From NCBI GenBank assembly GCA_016839765.1, contig JAEOTP010000068.1, positions 1-64,000 on the forward strand: a stretch of 64,000 bases of DNA. Reading direction: 5' to 3'. The notes under the pieces were generated by a model. The model searched no databases. It was not told where the DNA came from and worked only from the letters and a program-made list of their open reading frames with translations. Shown here piece after piece: positions 46,319 through 55,543 of the stretch. Source of the DNA: Promethearchaeota archaeon (lineage in GTDB: Archaea > Asgardarchaeota > Lokiarchaeia > Sigyniarchaeales > SOKP01). A program made the position numbers and the translations under genes. Position 1 is the first letter of the stretch. Each line of letters starts with the position of its first letter.

Positions 46319-47479
46319 TTGTCCACTATTGTTGCTTTATCATATTTTCACCGAAAAATTGGTCCATTAGTATTCTATTCTTATCCAAGTGTTATGCTAG
46401 ATGACCAGTTGTCAATTAGAATTGCTAATATTATGGATCAGACTGTTAGTGAAGGTTTTTTTACACACTCATTCGAAAATAAAAATTCTATGAATTTTTA
46501 TTTTGAAATACATTCAGATTGGAATCGCGGAAATAAAGAAATGTTAATGATTTCAATTATTCTTGATCGTCATACATCACCAGAGATAGAGCAAAATATT
46601 TCAACACTTTGTACTGAATTCTCTGAAAAACTTCAATCAAATGAGGAAATTTTTACTGCTTTTTACGTAAATGATGTAAATAATTTTGATGAGACTGATA
46701 AAGAGTTAATCTTAAAAAATAATTCTTCAATAAAAACCTGGGTTAAAGAGCTATACTGGGCTACACTCGAAGAAACAAGAGAAAAAAGTGAAGAAGAAAA
46801 AATTGCCATATTATTGAATAAAGAACATATATTTTCAACGTTAAAAAAGCTATCAAAAGGACCTATAACTTTAGAGGGATTGAATGAGTGGTTTAATGAG
46901 ATTTTCCCTGATTTAAATTTCAATGATTTAATTGACCTTTTAGCAGAAAAACAATTTATTTTTATAAACCAAATCGGGATTGTAGAAAAATACATTTTAT
47001 TAGTAAAAGAAGTTAATGCTGAAAGAATACCTCCCGATAGTGTTATCGAGTATATTGATGAGACTCCAGAACAAATCGAAAGAGAACTAATTGACTTACT
47101 AATCCCAAAAGTGCAAGAATATTTTAGTATTTATGAAAATAAAAGCAAAAAAGAACTAGAAGAAGATACTCTAACATTATTCCAGATAATATCTGATGCA
47201 CGAAAATATAACGTTCTTTCAGAATTAAGGAATGGTTTAATATCAAAAGACAAACTTCCGAAGCTTGTTTCAAAGAGAACTCTTGACAACTTAAATACTT
47301 CATTAGATTTTTTGAAAAAATATGATGTCATCGAAGAATTAAAGTATAAAAATGAAACTTATATAGTACTAAAAACAAATATTCAAATTACAACAACATT
47401 TCCCGAATATTTGAGGAAACTTTTACCAAAAGAAAGCAAACCTGTTGTAGCGAAAAAATATATTCCAAAAAATCGCTAA
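46319..47479 (+). CDS. Longin-like domain protein with winged-helix tail
   Basis: Residues 1 to about 125 look like a longin-type domain: the opening TIVALSYFHRKIGPLVFYS then the strand EMLMISIILDRH and a long amphipathic helix. Two winged-helix-like segments follow, at about 160-235 and 295-365 (LDNLNTSLDFLKKYDVIEEL then ETYIVLKTN). The Y-F-H-x(3)-GP-x-V-F-x-S-x-P opening is, to my knowledge, common in Lokiarchaeal proteins, which tie longin folds to small GTPase systems. Start is TTG. A small winged-helix gene follows after 69 bp and may be co-transcribed. Confidence 0.65.
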   Translation: MSTIVALSYFHRKIGPLVFYSYPSVMLDDQLSIRIANIMDQTVSEGFFTHSFENKNSMNFYFEIHSDWNRGNKEMLMISIILDRHTSPEIEQNISTLCTEFSEKLQSNEEIFTAFYVNDVNNFDETDKELILKNNSSIKTWVKELYWATLEETREKSEEEKIAILLNKEHIFSTLKKLSKGPITLEGLNEWFNEIFPDLNFNDLIDLLAEKQFIFINQIGIVEKYILLVKEVNAERIPPDSVIEYIDETPEQIERELIDLLIPKVQEYFSIYENKSKKELEEDTLTLFQIISDARKYNVLSELRNGLISKDKLPKLVSKRTLDNLNTSLDFLKKYDVIEELKYKNETYIVLKTNIQITTTFPEYLRKLLPKESKPVVAKKYIPKNR

Positions 47480-47551
47480 ATCAATCTCTATTTAAGTAGG
47501 TTTTGAATTTTAGAAAATTAATTCAATAAAGAATAATATAGAAGATTTGTG

Positions 47552-47806
47552 ATGAAGAAGGGGGATGAATCTCCTGAGGATATAAAATATCTTTTAGGAA
47601 ATATGGGAATTGAAATTCTATATGCGATAGAAAGAGGAGCAAAAGATCTTGAAACAATCAAATTATTTTCGGGAGTTTCAATGGAATGTATTAAAGGAAG
47701 ACTTCCTGTGTTAATGGATCTGAACCTTATTGAAAAAAAAGAAAGAGGCTTTTCTTTAACATTGAAAGGATTTGATTTTAAAAAAAGGATTGAAAAATCT
47801 GATTAA
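47552..47806 (+). CDS. Small winged-helix protein
   Basis: 84-85 residues forming a single winged-helix domain: helices NMGIEILYAIERGA and ETIKLFSGVSMECIKGRLPVLMD (with the recognition helix), then the wing LIEKKERGFSLTLKGFD. It resembles archaeal ArsR/MarR-type or DprA-like winged helices. Start is ATG 47552; GTG 47549 is just before it. Probably a DNA-binding regulator or an interaction module for the longin protein encoded upstream. Confidence 0.7.
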   Translation: MKKGDESPEDIKYLLGNMGIEILYAIERGAKDLETIKLFSGVSMECIKGRLPVLMDLNLIEKKERGFSLTLKGFDFKKRIEKSD

Positions 47807-47826
47807 TTTAAATTTCAGATTGGGGC

Positions 47827-47867
47827 GACAACGTCATTGCTACGAGCAATAGCTCAAACCACTTGTC
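47827..47867. terminator. Structured convergent intergenic element
   Basis: Between two convergent stops there is a GC-richer pocket: ATTGCT-ACG-AGCAAT is a perfect 6-bp hairpin (47836-47850), enclosed by GACAA (47827) pairing with TTGTC (47863). A bidirectional terminator is the simplest reading; a small structured RNA is possible. Confidence 0.35.
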
Positions 47868-47918
47868 ATAAGTTCATCATTAATCTAAATTACTGAATAG
47901 ATCTAATTCATTACTTTA

Positions 47919-48377
47919 TTAAACTTTTTTGGAGTAATATTTCCTTTCATAATACCCTGGTTTTTTTGGTCCACCACATTCTTTAATTAACTTCTTTAAT
48001 CCGTCTTTTTTTAGTATTTGGTTTTTAAGTTTTTTATAAAATTCAAGATTAATTTCTTTTCTCTTAAATAAATAATCGAGTATCTCAAGAGCTTCATCAT
48101 CATTAGTACATCTTCTAATGAAATCAATTACCTCTGGATTGTTTAAATCCTCCTTATAATCTTCAGTTTTAGTGAGGTTTGTTGGTTTATTTTTGGATTC
48201 AATATTAAATTTTACTGAATCGATTTTAATCGATTTCTTTTTATTTGAAATTTCTGACATTAGATTAGGAAATTGTTTTTCTAATTCACTTTTTTCATAT
48301 GCGATTTTTAATCCATCAAAATCGATTACTTTTGGCTTTTTTAAAGCATTTTCCTTATCCTTTTGCTTTTTTTCCAT
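47919..48377 (-). CDS. DUF2095-like archaeal protein
   Basis: 152 residues, highly charged. The C-terminal half (about 80-152) has a helical segment DDEALEILDYLFKRKEI and the ending GLKKLIKECGGPKKPGYYER, which matches my memory of the conserved archaeal family DUF2095. The N-terminal half is a lysine-rich, probably disordered stretch with LKIAYEKSELEKQFPNLM. Function unknown. It precedes (divergent) the ribosomal protein L15e gene. Confidence 0.6.
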   Translation of the reverse strand: MEKKQKDKENALKKPKVIDFDGLKIAYEKSELEKQFPNLMSEISNKKKSIKIDSVKFNIESKNKPTNLTKTEDYKEDLNNPEVIDFIRRCTNDDEALEILDYLFKRKEINLEFYKKLKNQILKKDGLKKLIKECGGPKKPGYYERKYYSKKV

Positions 48378-48676
48378 TTATGAGATTAACATCCTCTGGT
48401 ATTATCTTCAAGGAATTATTAATTAAAATAATATAATCAAAAATATATAATTTATTGTCAAGAAAAAAGTATGAATATATAAATTACTGATAAATTCTAA
48501 TAAGAAGCTGGTAAAATTATTAAAGAAATTGAATTTATCTTTATAAAGGATGATAGTTAAGAATGTTTCAAATTAAATAAAGCATTTAAATTCATATCAA
48601 AAAATCTATTAAAATAATAAAATTAATTAGTTTTTCACTATTTCAATAAATATTCTCAATTAATAAAAGAGTAGTT
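48378..48676. other. Divergent intergenic region before rpl15e
   Basis: About 300 bp of AT-rich sequence between the DUF2095-like gene and rpl15e. It must hold the rpl15e promoter, but no single TATA element stands out; no gene seen. Confidence 0.4.
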
Positions 48677-49261
48677 ATGAAGTCTGGATATAGCTTTGTA
48701 AAGGAAACTTTCGAGAAGCATGAAACGGGTTATAAAACCCCCCATTGGTATAGAGGAATCGAATATAGGAAAGGAAAATCGATACAGAGTATAGAAAAGC
48801 CAACGAAGCTCCATAGAGCAAGATCATTAGGATATAGAGCGAAACAAGGTTATATCATCGTAAGAGCGAGAATAAGAAAAGGAGGAATGCATAAAGTTAG
48901 ACCTAAACGCGGCAGAAAACCAAGAGCTATGGGAGTTTCAAAATATACAACAGGTAAGAATCTTCAATGGATTGCTGAGGAACGCGTTCAGAGGAAATAT
49001 CCAAACATGCAAGTATTAAATAGTTATAAAATCTATTCTGATGGAAGACATTGGTATTATGAAGTTATTTTAGTTGATCCCAGTCATCCTGTAATAAAAT
49101 CAGATCCAAAAATAAATTGGATATGTGACCCCGCTCATAAAAAAAGAGTTACTCGTGGTTTAACTTCAGCTGGAAAAAGAGCTAGAGGGTTACACAAAAA
49201 AGGGTGGGGATCTGAGAAAACTCGACCAAGTATTTCAGCGAATAAAGGTCGTGGTAAATAA
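48677..49261 (+). CDS. rpl15e: Large ribosomal subunit protein L15e
   Basis: Archaeal/eukaryotic-specific 50S protein eL15. Conserved segments are all present: [34 protein letters not shown], then [40 protein letters not shown] and the basic C-terminus [17 protein letters not shown]. Length 194 is normal. It binds 23S rRNA near the exit tunnel base. It is a single gene with a long upstream gap; codon usage resembles its neighbours but with fewer runs of A/T, as expected for a highly expressed gene. Confidence 0.98.
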   Translation: MKSGYSFVKETFEKHETGYKTPHWYRGIEYRKGKSIQSIEKPTKLHRARSLGYRAKQGYIIVRARIRKGGMHKVRPKRGRKPRAMGVSKYTTGKNLQWIAEERVQRKYPNMQVLNSYKIYSDGRHWYYEVILVDPSHPVIKSDPKINWICDPAHKKRVTRGLTSAGKRARGLHKKGWGSEKTRPSISANKGRGK

Positions 49262-49354
49262 AATTTACTGATTTCTGATTTTTTTAATTCATGCTAACCT
49301 TCAATAGTTTTAAGACATGAGCTTTAAAACTGTATTTTGATTTGCAATGAAATG

Positions 49355-52300
49355 TTAATTTTCTCTTTTTTCTCCATACAACAAATCTGGATAAATTGGT
49401 TCAAATTTTTCATTAAAAAGTTTATGATTCATCCAAATTTTATCTTTATCATTCCAAATAAGGTTCTTTAAAGGATTATAAGAGTCTAGGAACTCTAAAT
49501 TATCATAAACGGACTTTAACAATTGTTTTCCATCAACTAAATCAGTTAATATTAGATAATGCTTAATATTAAAATACTGAAATATGAGATCGAACACCTC
49601 AAAAAATTCATCCAGTTCACATCTTGGGAACCATATTTCGAGTAAGAGTCCATTTTCGAATGATTTTACATCCTCAAATCCATAAATAAAAAATTCTCCT
49701 TCAATCTCATAGATATGACACATATTAAAAAAGCTAAATATTTTGATAATTTTCTCATTAAACTCCTTCTTAACGTTAGGTAAAATAATTGAAACTTTAT
49801 CTTCAAAATCCAAATTTTTTAATGACAGATAAGGAAAAATCAATTTTTTTTTCAAAAGGTCTCTTATAAAATTAATGGTCTCATGTTTTTTCGTGCCTAA
49901 GTATGATTTAATATCAATAGAATGAGTATTATATATCTGAGTTAAAGCTTCATATTCTTGAGTATCTTGTCCATAAATATTATATTCGGATTTTTCACTT
50001 ATGTCAAATTCTCTTACTCCTGATATCTTTGGATCATAAGTCAGGTTGAATAAAACATCTTGTATATAAGATTTAAATCTAATTGATGAGTAATTCCAGC
50101 CTTCTTTTGATAGGTTGCGATTAAAGTGAAGTATTTCAAAAAATTGCTTCTTATAGAACAGACAATATTCAGAAACAATCTTTTTTGATTTTGCAAGCCA
50201 ATTCAAATAAGTCTTATTAGGATTTCTGAGTGGAAAAATGAATTCAGAATAAACGGCTTGGTTAGATTCGATACACGCAGGATACTTAATCTTTTGGTAT
50301 GAATTTATAAATAAAAGTCTGAAATCAATTTCAAAAGTCTGAGATCTATAAAAAAATGGACGAAAATATAAATGATATTGAGAAAAACCGAATTTCTGAA
50401 ATGCAGGGAGAAATTTTATTGATTTTATATATCTCTCGAAGAAAGCTTTAGCTCTAAAATCTACAAAATTATCACGATCAATCAAATTGGTATCTAAATT
50501 TTTTCTAAAATCTGAAAAATCATCTATCTCTCTCAAATTGAAATCTATTTTTTGGTGTGAAATTCTATTATTTACTGTCTTTACCAAATTATCCATATTT
50601 TGTTTGTTGGACCAGAAAACTTCCTGTACATCATTATTCAATAGATATTTAGGCCACTCCATTTTTTTACCAAAAATTCTTTGAGCATATGATCTTGTTT
50701 CCTTAAATATATCTTCTGAATATAAAAACGCTCCCTTTTCAAAATCATAAAAATCTCTTGCCTCAAATTTCACTCGTCTCATAACACCTCTCCAAAAGCA
50801 CCGGTTGAGCTTAATAATATCATCCTTAAAATAAGAATAGAACAATGATAAGAAAAGCTTTTTTTCTTTAATGTTTATAAAATAAATTAACAACCGAATG
50901 AAATTCTTGTTGGTAAATAGTTCTTTAGATTTATATATAAATATCCTTGGAAAATAAAGTTTTAAATCTTCAAGTTTCTTATGAACCGCGGACGAATCTT
51001 CTATTAATATTTCAGAATAATATTTCAAAAATGTAATATTATAAATTGTATTTGTTACAAAGGGCTTTATTACAGGAGGATCATAGCTCACAAAAGTCTC
51101 AATCCAAGCCTCAATCTTCTCATTGGTGATTTTATATGAGGTTGCATTTTTGAATATTTTCCGATATTTTTTTTCTCTTGTACGGTAAATCTCTTCAGCT
51201 ATATTAGGTTCTTTAATAATCAGTTTTACCTTATTTAAATTTAGAATTTTTAGATTATAACAAGAATTTAGCATATTGTAATAACTTTGAATCTTCTCCA
51301 CTTCTTTTTCGAAAAGGCCTCTGGATTGAAAAAATAATGGGAAAACATCCCGTAAAACGATCTTTTCAACTTTTTTATTATATATAAGTATTTGATCTTC
51401 AATATCTTGAGAGATTAATGTGGTAAGTAGGAATGTTTTTAGTTGATTTATTTTTCTAATTTCAGGATATCTTTTTAAAACCTCTTCAAGTAAGTGTATA
51501 TAGTTTAAAATTTGATTTAGATGAGAATATGCTTGAAAAAATCCATAATCTTTATGTTTTTCTAAATAATGTAGAAATTGCGGTTTATATTTAATAACAT
51601 TATTTAAATTGTTTTTAAACTCTTTAGTAATACTATTTTGCTTTAGTAATTCATTTTTGATATCTTCTTTTATTGTATTTAGGGTTTCGATTCTTTTATC
51701 AAAGGTTAAACCAGTAATTGAGGGATATTTTACACGCTCTAACATGGTGTAATCAAAAATGGAAAGGGGAAGAAGTTGAGATACAGGTGAATAGTCCATT
51801 ATAAATTCAATTTCAAATTTTTTCTCATACTTACTGTTATTAAGATCAATAATTTTTCTTATATTTGCAATGTCCATATAATAGTTTAGATTTATAAAAT
51901 CTATCTTGTGTAAGACACACAGAAATTTTTTATCTATAATATATCCAAACTCTTCTAACCAATTAAAATAGCTTAGAAAATCTTCTAAGTATACGTAAGG
52001 GACATGAAATGTCACGGATAGTTCTAATGCAAAACTATTTACTTTTACTTTTGATAAATAAAAAAAGGGGATTTCTTCTATCAGAGTTTTGATTTTGGGT
52101 TTCTCTAAAAGAGGATTAAACTTTAAAAAGGTATTAATTGTATAGAACCCAATTATACTATAGTTATAATCATAAGAAGGTGCGATAGAAGAGCATTTAT
52201 TAATCCATTGCATGCTTTCGGTAAATTTTCTTATACTTAACTCCGAAATTATCTGATTTTTTTCCTTATATTTCTTGAAAAGAGTCTGATAATCTATTAA

Positions 52301-52984
52301 ATTTAAATATAATTTGGTTTCATAGAAAATCTGGATTATTATCCTCAATGTTTCTATAATATCTGGGTTAAATAAAGATTGTGAAGTCTTATAGGCATAC
52401 CCTTCAAAAATGATATCATAAAACCTGTCAATATTGTCATTTTGGCACATTAATTTATTTTCTCTTATCTCCCTGAAGAAATATTGAGTTGCACTCTCAA
52501 ATGGAGCTTGTGCCTTAATTTTAAAAAATTTTTGAAGTCTATCTAATTCAGAATCAATAAATTTTTTATCCACTAAAGAATCTCTGATTAATTTCTTCCA
52601 ATTTTTAAACCCTGAGAGTCTATTGAGGTCATTTTCTACAATTTGATTGATACATATTTTCACAAGTTCACTTGCTCGTTTATCGATAAAACAATAATAA
52701 CCTTCTCTCAAAAGGATAAATGGCAGAAAATCTTTAGTATAATTAATAAGATTTATTACTATCTTATCATTATGATAATTTCTCTTTACACCAAAATCAA
52801 AAACCGAAGCTGTCTCTTTTTTTTTATGAGTCTCCTCTATAACTAACTTTACATTATGGTATATGGGCTGTAACTTAAGAGTGGCTTCTAAATCAGATAA
52901 TAATATATTAAAGAACCGCTGGATTTGATTATTATCTTTCTCATAAGATAAAGCTTCAAGAAAATTAAAGTCTGAAAATTGCAC
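49355..52984 (-). CDS. Giant orphan protein of 1209 residues
   Basis: I recognise no domain. The protein is soluble-looking, rich in Lys, Ile, Phe, Tyr and Asn, with alternating helical and beta segments and no signal peptide or clear transmembrane helix. Residues 75-130 (FLPFILLREGYYCFIDKRAS) have the outline of an HExxH-like helix without the metal ligands; I do not claim a peptidase. Cysteines are scattered and not in zinc pairs. The codon usage and composition match the neighbours. Flanked by rpl15e (convergent) and a long non-coding gap upstream, it is transcribed alone. Confidence 0.7.
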   Translation of the reverse strand: MQFSDFNFLEALSYEKDNNQIQRFFNILLSDLEATLKLQPIYHNVKLVIEETHKKKETASVFDFGVKRNYHNDKIVINLINYTKDFLPFILLREGYYCFIDKRASELVKICINQIVENDLNRLSGFKNWKKLIRDSLVDKKFIDSELDRLQKFFKIKAQAPFESATQYFFREIRENKLMCQNDNIDRFYDIIFEGYAYKTSQSLFNPDIIETLRIIIQIFYETKLYLNLIDYQTLFKKYKEKNQIISELSIRKFTESMQWINKCSSIAPSYDYNYSIIGFYTINTFLKFNPLLEKPKIKTLIEEIPFFYLSKVKVNSFALELSVTFHVPYVYLEDFLSYFNWLEEFGYIIDKKFLCVLHKIDFINLNYYMDIANIRKIIDLNNSKYEKKFEIEFIMDYSPVSQLLPLSIFDYTMLERVKYPSITGLTFDKRIETLNTIKEDIKNELLKQNSITKEFKNNLNNVIKYKPQFLHYLEKHKDYGFFQAYSHLNQILNYIHLLEEVLKRYPEIRKINQLKTFLLTTLISQDIEDQILIYNKKVEKIVLRDVFPLFFQSRGLFEKEVEKIQSYYNMLNSCYNLKILNLNKVKLIIKEPNIAEEIYRTREKKYRKIFKNATSYKITNEKIEAWIETFVSYDPPVIKPFVTNTIYNITFLKYYSEILIEDSSAVHKKLEDLKLYFPRIFIYKSKELFTNKNFIRLLIYFINIKEKKLFLSLFYSYFKDDIIKLNRCFWRGVMRRVKFEARDFYDFEKGAFLYSEDIFKETRSYAQRIFGKKMEWPKYLLNNDVQEVFWSNKQNMDNLVKTVNNRISHQKIDFNLREIDDFSDFRKNLDTNLIDRDNFVDFRAKAFFERYIKSIKFLPAFQKFGFSQYHLYFRPFFYRSQTFEIDFRLLFINSYQKIKYPACIESNQAVYSEFIFPLRNPNKTYLNWLAKSKKIVSEYCLFYKKQFFEILHFNRNLSKEGWNYSSIRFKSYIQDVLFNLTYDPKISGVREFDISEKSEYNIYGQDTQEYEALTQIYNTHSIDIKSYLGTKKHETINFIRDLLKKKLIFPYLSLKNLDFEDKVSIILPNVKKEFNEKIIKIFSFFNMCHIYEIEGEFFIYGFEDVKSFENGLLLEIWFPRCELDEFFEVFDLIFQYFNIKHYLILTDLVDGKQLLKSVYDNLEFLDSYNPLKNLIWNDKDKIWMNHKLFNEKFEPIYPDLLYGEKREN

Positions 52985-53527
52985 TTATTCAAGTACCTTT
53001 ATAATATATATAATATATACTTCTTGCACTTCAATCATATTTAAAATTTTGGTTAATGGGACTTGTAAAAAACTTCTTGTTGGCATAAAAAAATTTTGCT
53101 TCTTTCTAGAGACTTTTGCAAGGTCAAAATTGATATTTTGCTACATTGAATGATCCTTGACAGATTTTAGAGTCAAGCCCAATTGTTATATATACTATAG
53201 AAGTTGTTAAATTTATCATCAACTAAATTCAGTAAAAAATTAATTTTTTTCAGTTCACTTTAAAAACGTGAATGAAAATATATTGTTACCAGTTGTTAAT
53301 GGTGTAGAGGTATATTAAAATGCCTGCTGGAGTGGGAGATGGTTAAGTACTTTTAGAATCCTCAACACTAAATCGATGTTCAAACATAAATTAACGTCAA
53401 TATAAAGGATTCTAAAAATATTTCTTATTTTTTTTAATTATCCCTTAGCATATAAAATTCATTATTACTCAATGAGTTTTTAAATATTTACTTAAACAAC
53501 TTAGTAAAATAATTATTACGTTAAAAA
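52985..53527. other. 540-bp non-coding gap
   Basis: No ORF of note in either strand. It holds alternating AT tracts (ATATATAATATATA near 53005) that could be the promoter of the 1209-residue gene, and a 12-bp inverted repeat near its right end. The part around 53090-53190 has mixed composition and could be decayed mobile DNA, but I cannot show transposase remains. Confidence 0.4.
53351..53417. repeat. 12-bp perfect inverted repeat with 43-bp interior
   Basis: TTTTAGAATCCT (53351-53362) and AGGATTCTAAAA (53406-53417) are exact inverted copies, ending 110 bp before the MFS gene. They could be an operator pair, the stem of a leader RNA, or tips of a small mobile element; no target duplication is evident. 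Confidence 0.6.
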
Positions 53528-54697
53528 ATGATTAATAAATCAAATTTGTTTATCTATTTTTACACATATTTTAGCGCGGATATGATATTTGTCTATACAA
53601 GAAGTTATTTACCTATTTACTTTTCAAATATAATTAAAATTGACACTACTCAGCTTTCTTTTGTCCTATTTTTATCTTATTTAGCATTGTTATTGCGCCC
53701 TCCTATATCAATTTACTTTGATCGAAAAAATTCAAAACGAAAATTCTTAGTGATTCTTAGTGGATTTGCGATTTTAGTGAGTTTTTCGCTATTACTTTTT
53801 AACTTACAATCAACATTATTATTTGGTGTTTTCTATGCTATTTTATTGGCATTTATATCGATTTCTTCTGTAGGTGTTAATAAAATTATGATTTCCAGAT
53901 CACCAGACATCAATAGCAAGAATAAAAATGCTTTACTTATTCAAATTGGGGCAATATCAGGAAGCTTGTTTCCTATTTTTATCTTTTTAATAAGTGTGGA
54001 TTCATTGTCTAATTGGAGTATTTTTTTTATCATGGGAATTATTTTTACAGCTCCGCTTTTATTGTTCTATTTTTTTTTAAAAGAGAAGCCTTATGACAAT
54101 TATCATGAAATAGAAGAAAAACCAACTAAAAGTTCAATTAATAAAAAACCTATTATTTTGGTATCCTTATTTCTATTTTTAGCTTATTCAGATAGATTAT
54201 TTTCATACTCAATAAAGCCCTGGATTTCAACTCAAACTAGTATTACATTTTTTTCAATCTTATGGTTTATTTTAATCTTGATTTACACTTTTGGGAATAT
54301 TATTGGTGGTATTTTTCTTAAAAAGTTGAACTGTAAAAAGATTCTCATTATCACAACCTTGATTATTGGGACTATTCTCTTTTTGGTACCTTTTACTAAT
54401 TTTTCATTATTCCTGGTGATTTATGGAGCTTACTTTTTTGTATCCGGTTTGTTCTTAATAAAACTGATTCCTTATAAAATGGAGCTTGCTCAAAATAGAG
54501 TCTTTTATTATCAGTTAATGACAATGTTTAGTATCTTAGCAAGTATCATTTTTATTCCGGTGGGGACGTACCTTTATAAATATATAGAAACAGAAATTAT
54601 CATCATGATTTCAGGAATCTTGATAATATTATCCATTATTCCTTTTTATTTTGTTAAAATAAATGAAGAAGAAGGTTCAATTTTCATAAAAAAATAA
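53528..54697 (+). CDS. Major facilitator superfamily transporter
   Basis: 389 residues with about 12 hydrophobic helices in two halves split by a charged loop near 195-212 (EKPYDNYHEIEEKPTKSS). The loop between helices 2 and 3 has DRKNSKRK, a form of the MFS motif A (G-x-x-x-D-R-x-G-R-R/K). The closest general type is nucleoside/sugar or drug MFS; substrate not predictable. It stands alone and converges on the SDR gene. Confidence 0.8.
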   Translation: MINKSNLFIYFYTYFSADMIFVYTRSYLPIYFSNIIKIDTTQLSFVLFLSYLALLLRPPISIYFDRKNSKRKFLVILSGFAILVSFSLLLFNLQSTLLFGVFYAILLAFISISSVGVNKIMISRSPDINSKNKNALLIQIGAISGSLFPIFIFLISVDSLSNWSIFFIMGIIFTAPLLLFYFFLKEKPYDNYHEIEEKPTKSSINKKPIILVSLFLFLAYSDRLFSYSIKPWISTQTSITFFSILWFILILIYTFGNIIGGIFLKKLNCKKILIITTLIIGTILFLVPFTNFSLFLVIYGAYFFVSGLFLIKLIPYKMELAQNRVFYYQLMTMFSILASIIFIPVGTYLYKYIETEIIIMISGILIILSIIPFYFVKINEEEGSIFIKK

Positions 54698-54719
54698 ATG
54701 AAGAAACTTAACTAATTCT

Positions 54720-55522
54720 TCACAATTTGTTAATACTTACAGTCATACCGCCATCTAAAATAATATTTTGTCCAGTTATATAATCAGCTGCTGGAGATGC
54801 TAAAAATAAGGCAACATCAGCAACATCAGTCGTTTCACCAATTCTGTTTATAGGAAGAGAGACTTTTCTTAATTTCATCCATTCCTTAATAAATTCTCGG
54901 CTTTCGTAAATCGGAGTAAAAAAGATACCCGGACAAATAGCATTCACGGTAATGTTATTAGCTCCTAGTTCAAGAGCCCACAGTTTAGTGAACATGATAA
55001 GTGCTGCCTTACTTGCGCTGTATATTCCAATAAAAGGATTGGCTCCACAATCTGTACCAGCACACGATGTAATGTTAATAAGTTTTCCTGTGATTGGTTT
55101 AAAAGTCTGGTTTCTCATCTTTTTAGAAAACACTTTTGTCATATTCCATGCTCCTTTTACGTTTACATTCATTATTCTATCATATTCTGCTTCCTTTGCA
55201 ACCAGTGAGAAACTACTTGCTTTTTTTCCAATTCCTCGTACTCCCGCATTATTTACTAATATATATACATTATCAAATTGACTAAAGACTTGCTTACTCA
55301 TTTGCTTGACTTCTTCAAAATTAGAAATATCTGCTTTAGCTAATAAAATATCAGTTTTTATTGATTTTAAAATGAGATCACGCGTTTCTTTAAGATTATC
55401 CAAATTAATATCGTTTATAACTAAATTAGCTCCTTTATTTGCAAAAGCAATTGCCATTTCGCGACCAAATCCACTTCCTGCCCCCGTTACAAGAGCTACT
55501 CTTCCCTTTAAAAATTTTTCAT
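54720..55522 (-). CDS. Short-chain dehydrogenase/reductase, N-terminus frameshifted
   Basis: NAD(P)-dependent classical SDR: cofactor motif TGAGSGFG, NNAG near residue 90, and active site Tyr-x-x-x-Lys in GIYSASKAALI with the upstream Ser. The last internal ATG (55457) would remove the cofactor motif. Reading upstream, VALVTGAGSGFGRE is in the same frame, but that frame has no ATG/GTG/TTG before the TAA at 55530-55532. An ATG at 55522 with a GGAGG site is one frame off; one extra base in the A5/T5 runs at 55510-55519 would give MKKFLKGRVALVTGAG. So either a sequencing indel, a genuine frameshift, or an ATT start at 55529. Downstream of the TPP-enzyme gene, likely same operon. Confidence 0.85.
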
Positions 55523-55533
55523 TAAAAATTTAT

Positions 55534-55543
55534 CCTCCCCTCC
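55534..55543 (-). promoter_or_regulatory. Ribosome binding site of the SDR gene
   Basis: GGAGGGGAGG on the minus strand overlaps the TPP-enzyme stop and is 11 bases before ATG 55522 and 4 before ATT 55529. It shows that translation is meant to start well upstream of the ATG at 55457. Confidence 0.6.

Noticed and set aside
49600..52760. Metallopeptidase motif in the 1209-residue protein
   Set aside because: LREGYYCFI resembles the shape of an HExxH helix but lacks both histidines.
53090..53190. Decayed insertion sequence ends
   Set aside because: Only weak, imperfect inverted similarity (GACTTTTGCAAGG versus GACTCTAAAATC), no transposase remains.
53370..53396. Possible second tRNA from a GTTCAAA-like sequence
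   Set aside because: The TTCAA lies in a short ATGT/ACAT palindrome, with no acceptor, D or anticodon arms around it.
54720..55457. SDR gene starting at ATG 55457
   Set aside because: That start deletes the TGxxxGxG cofactor motif, which is encoded just upstream in the same frame.
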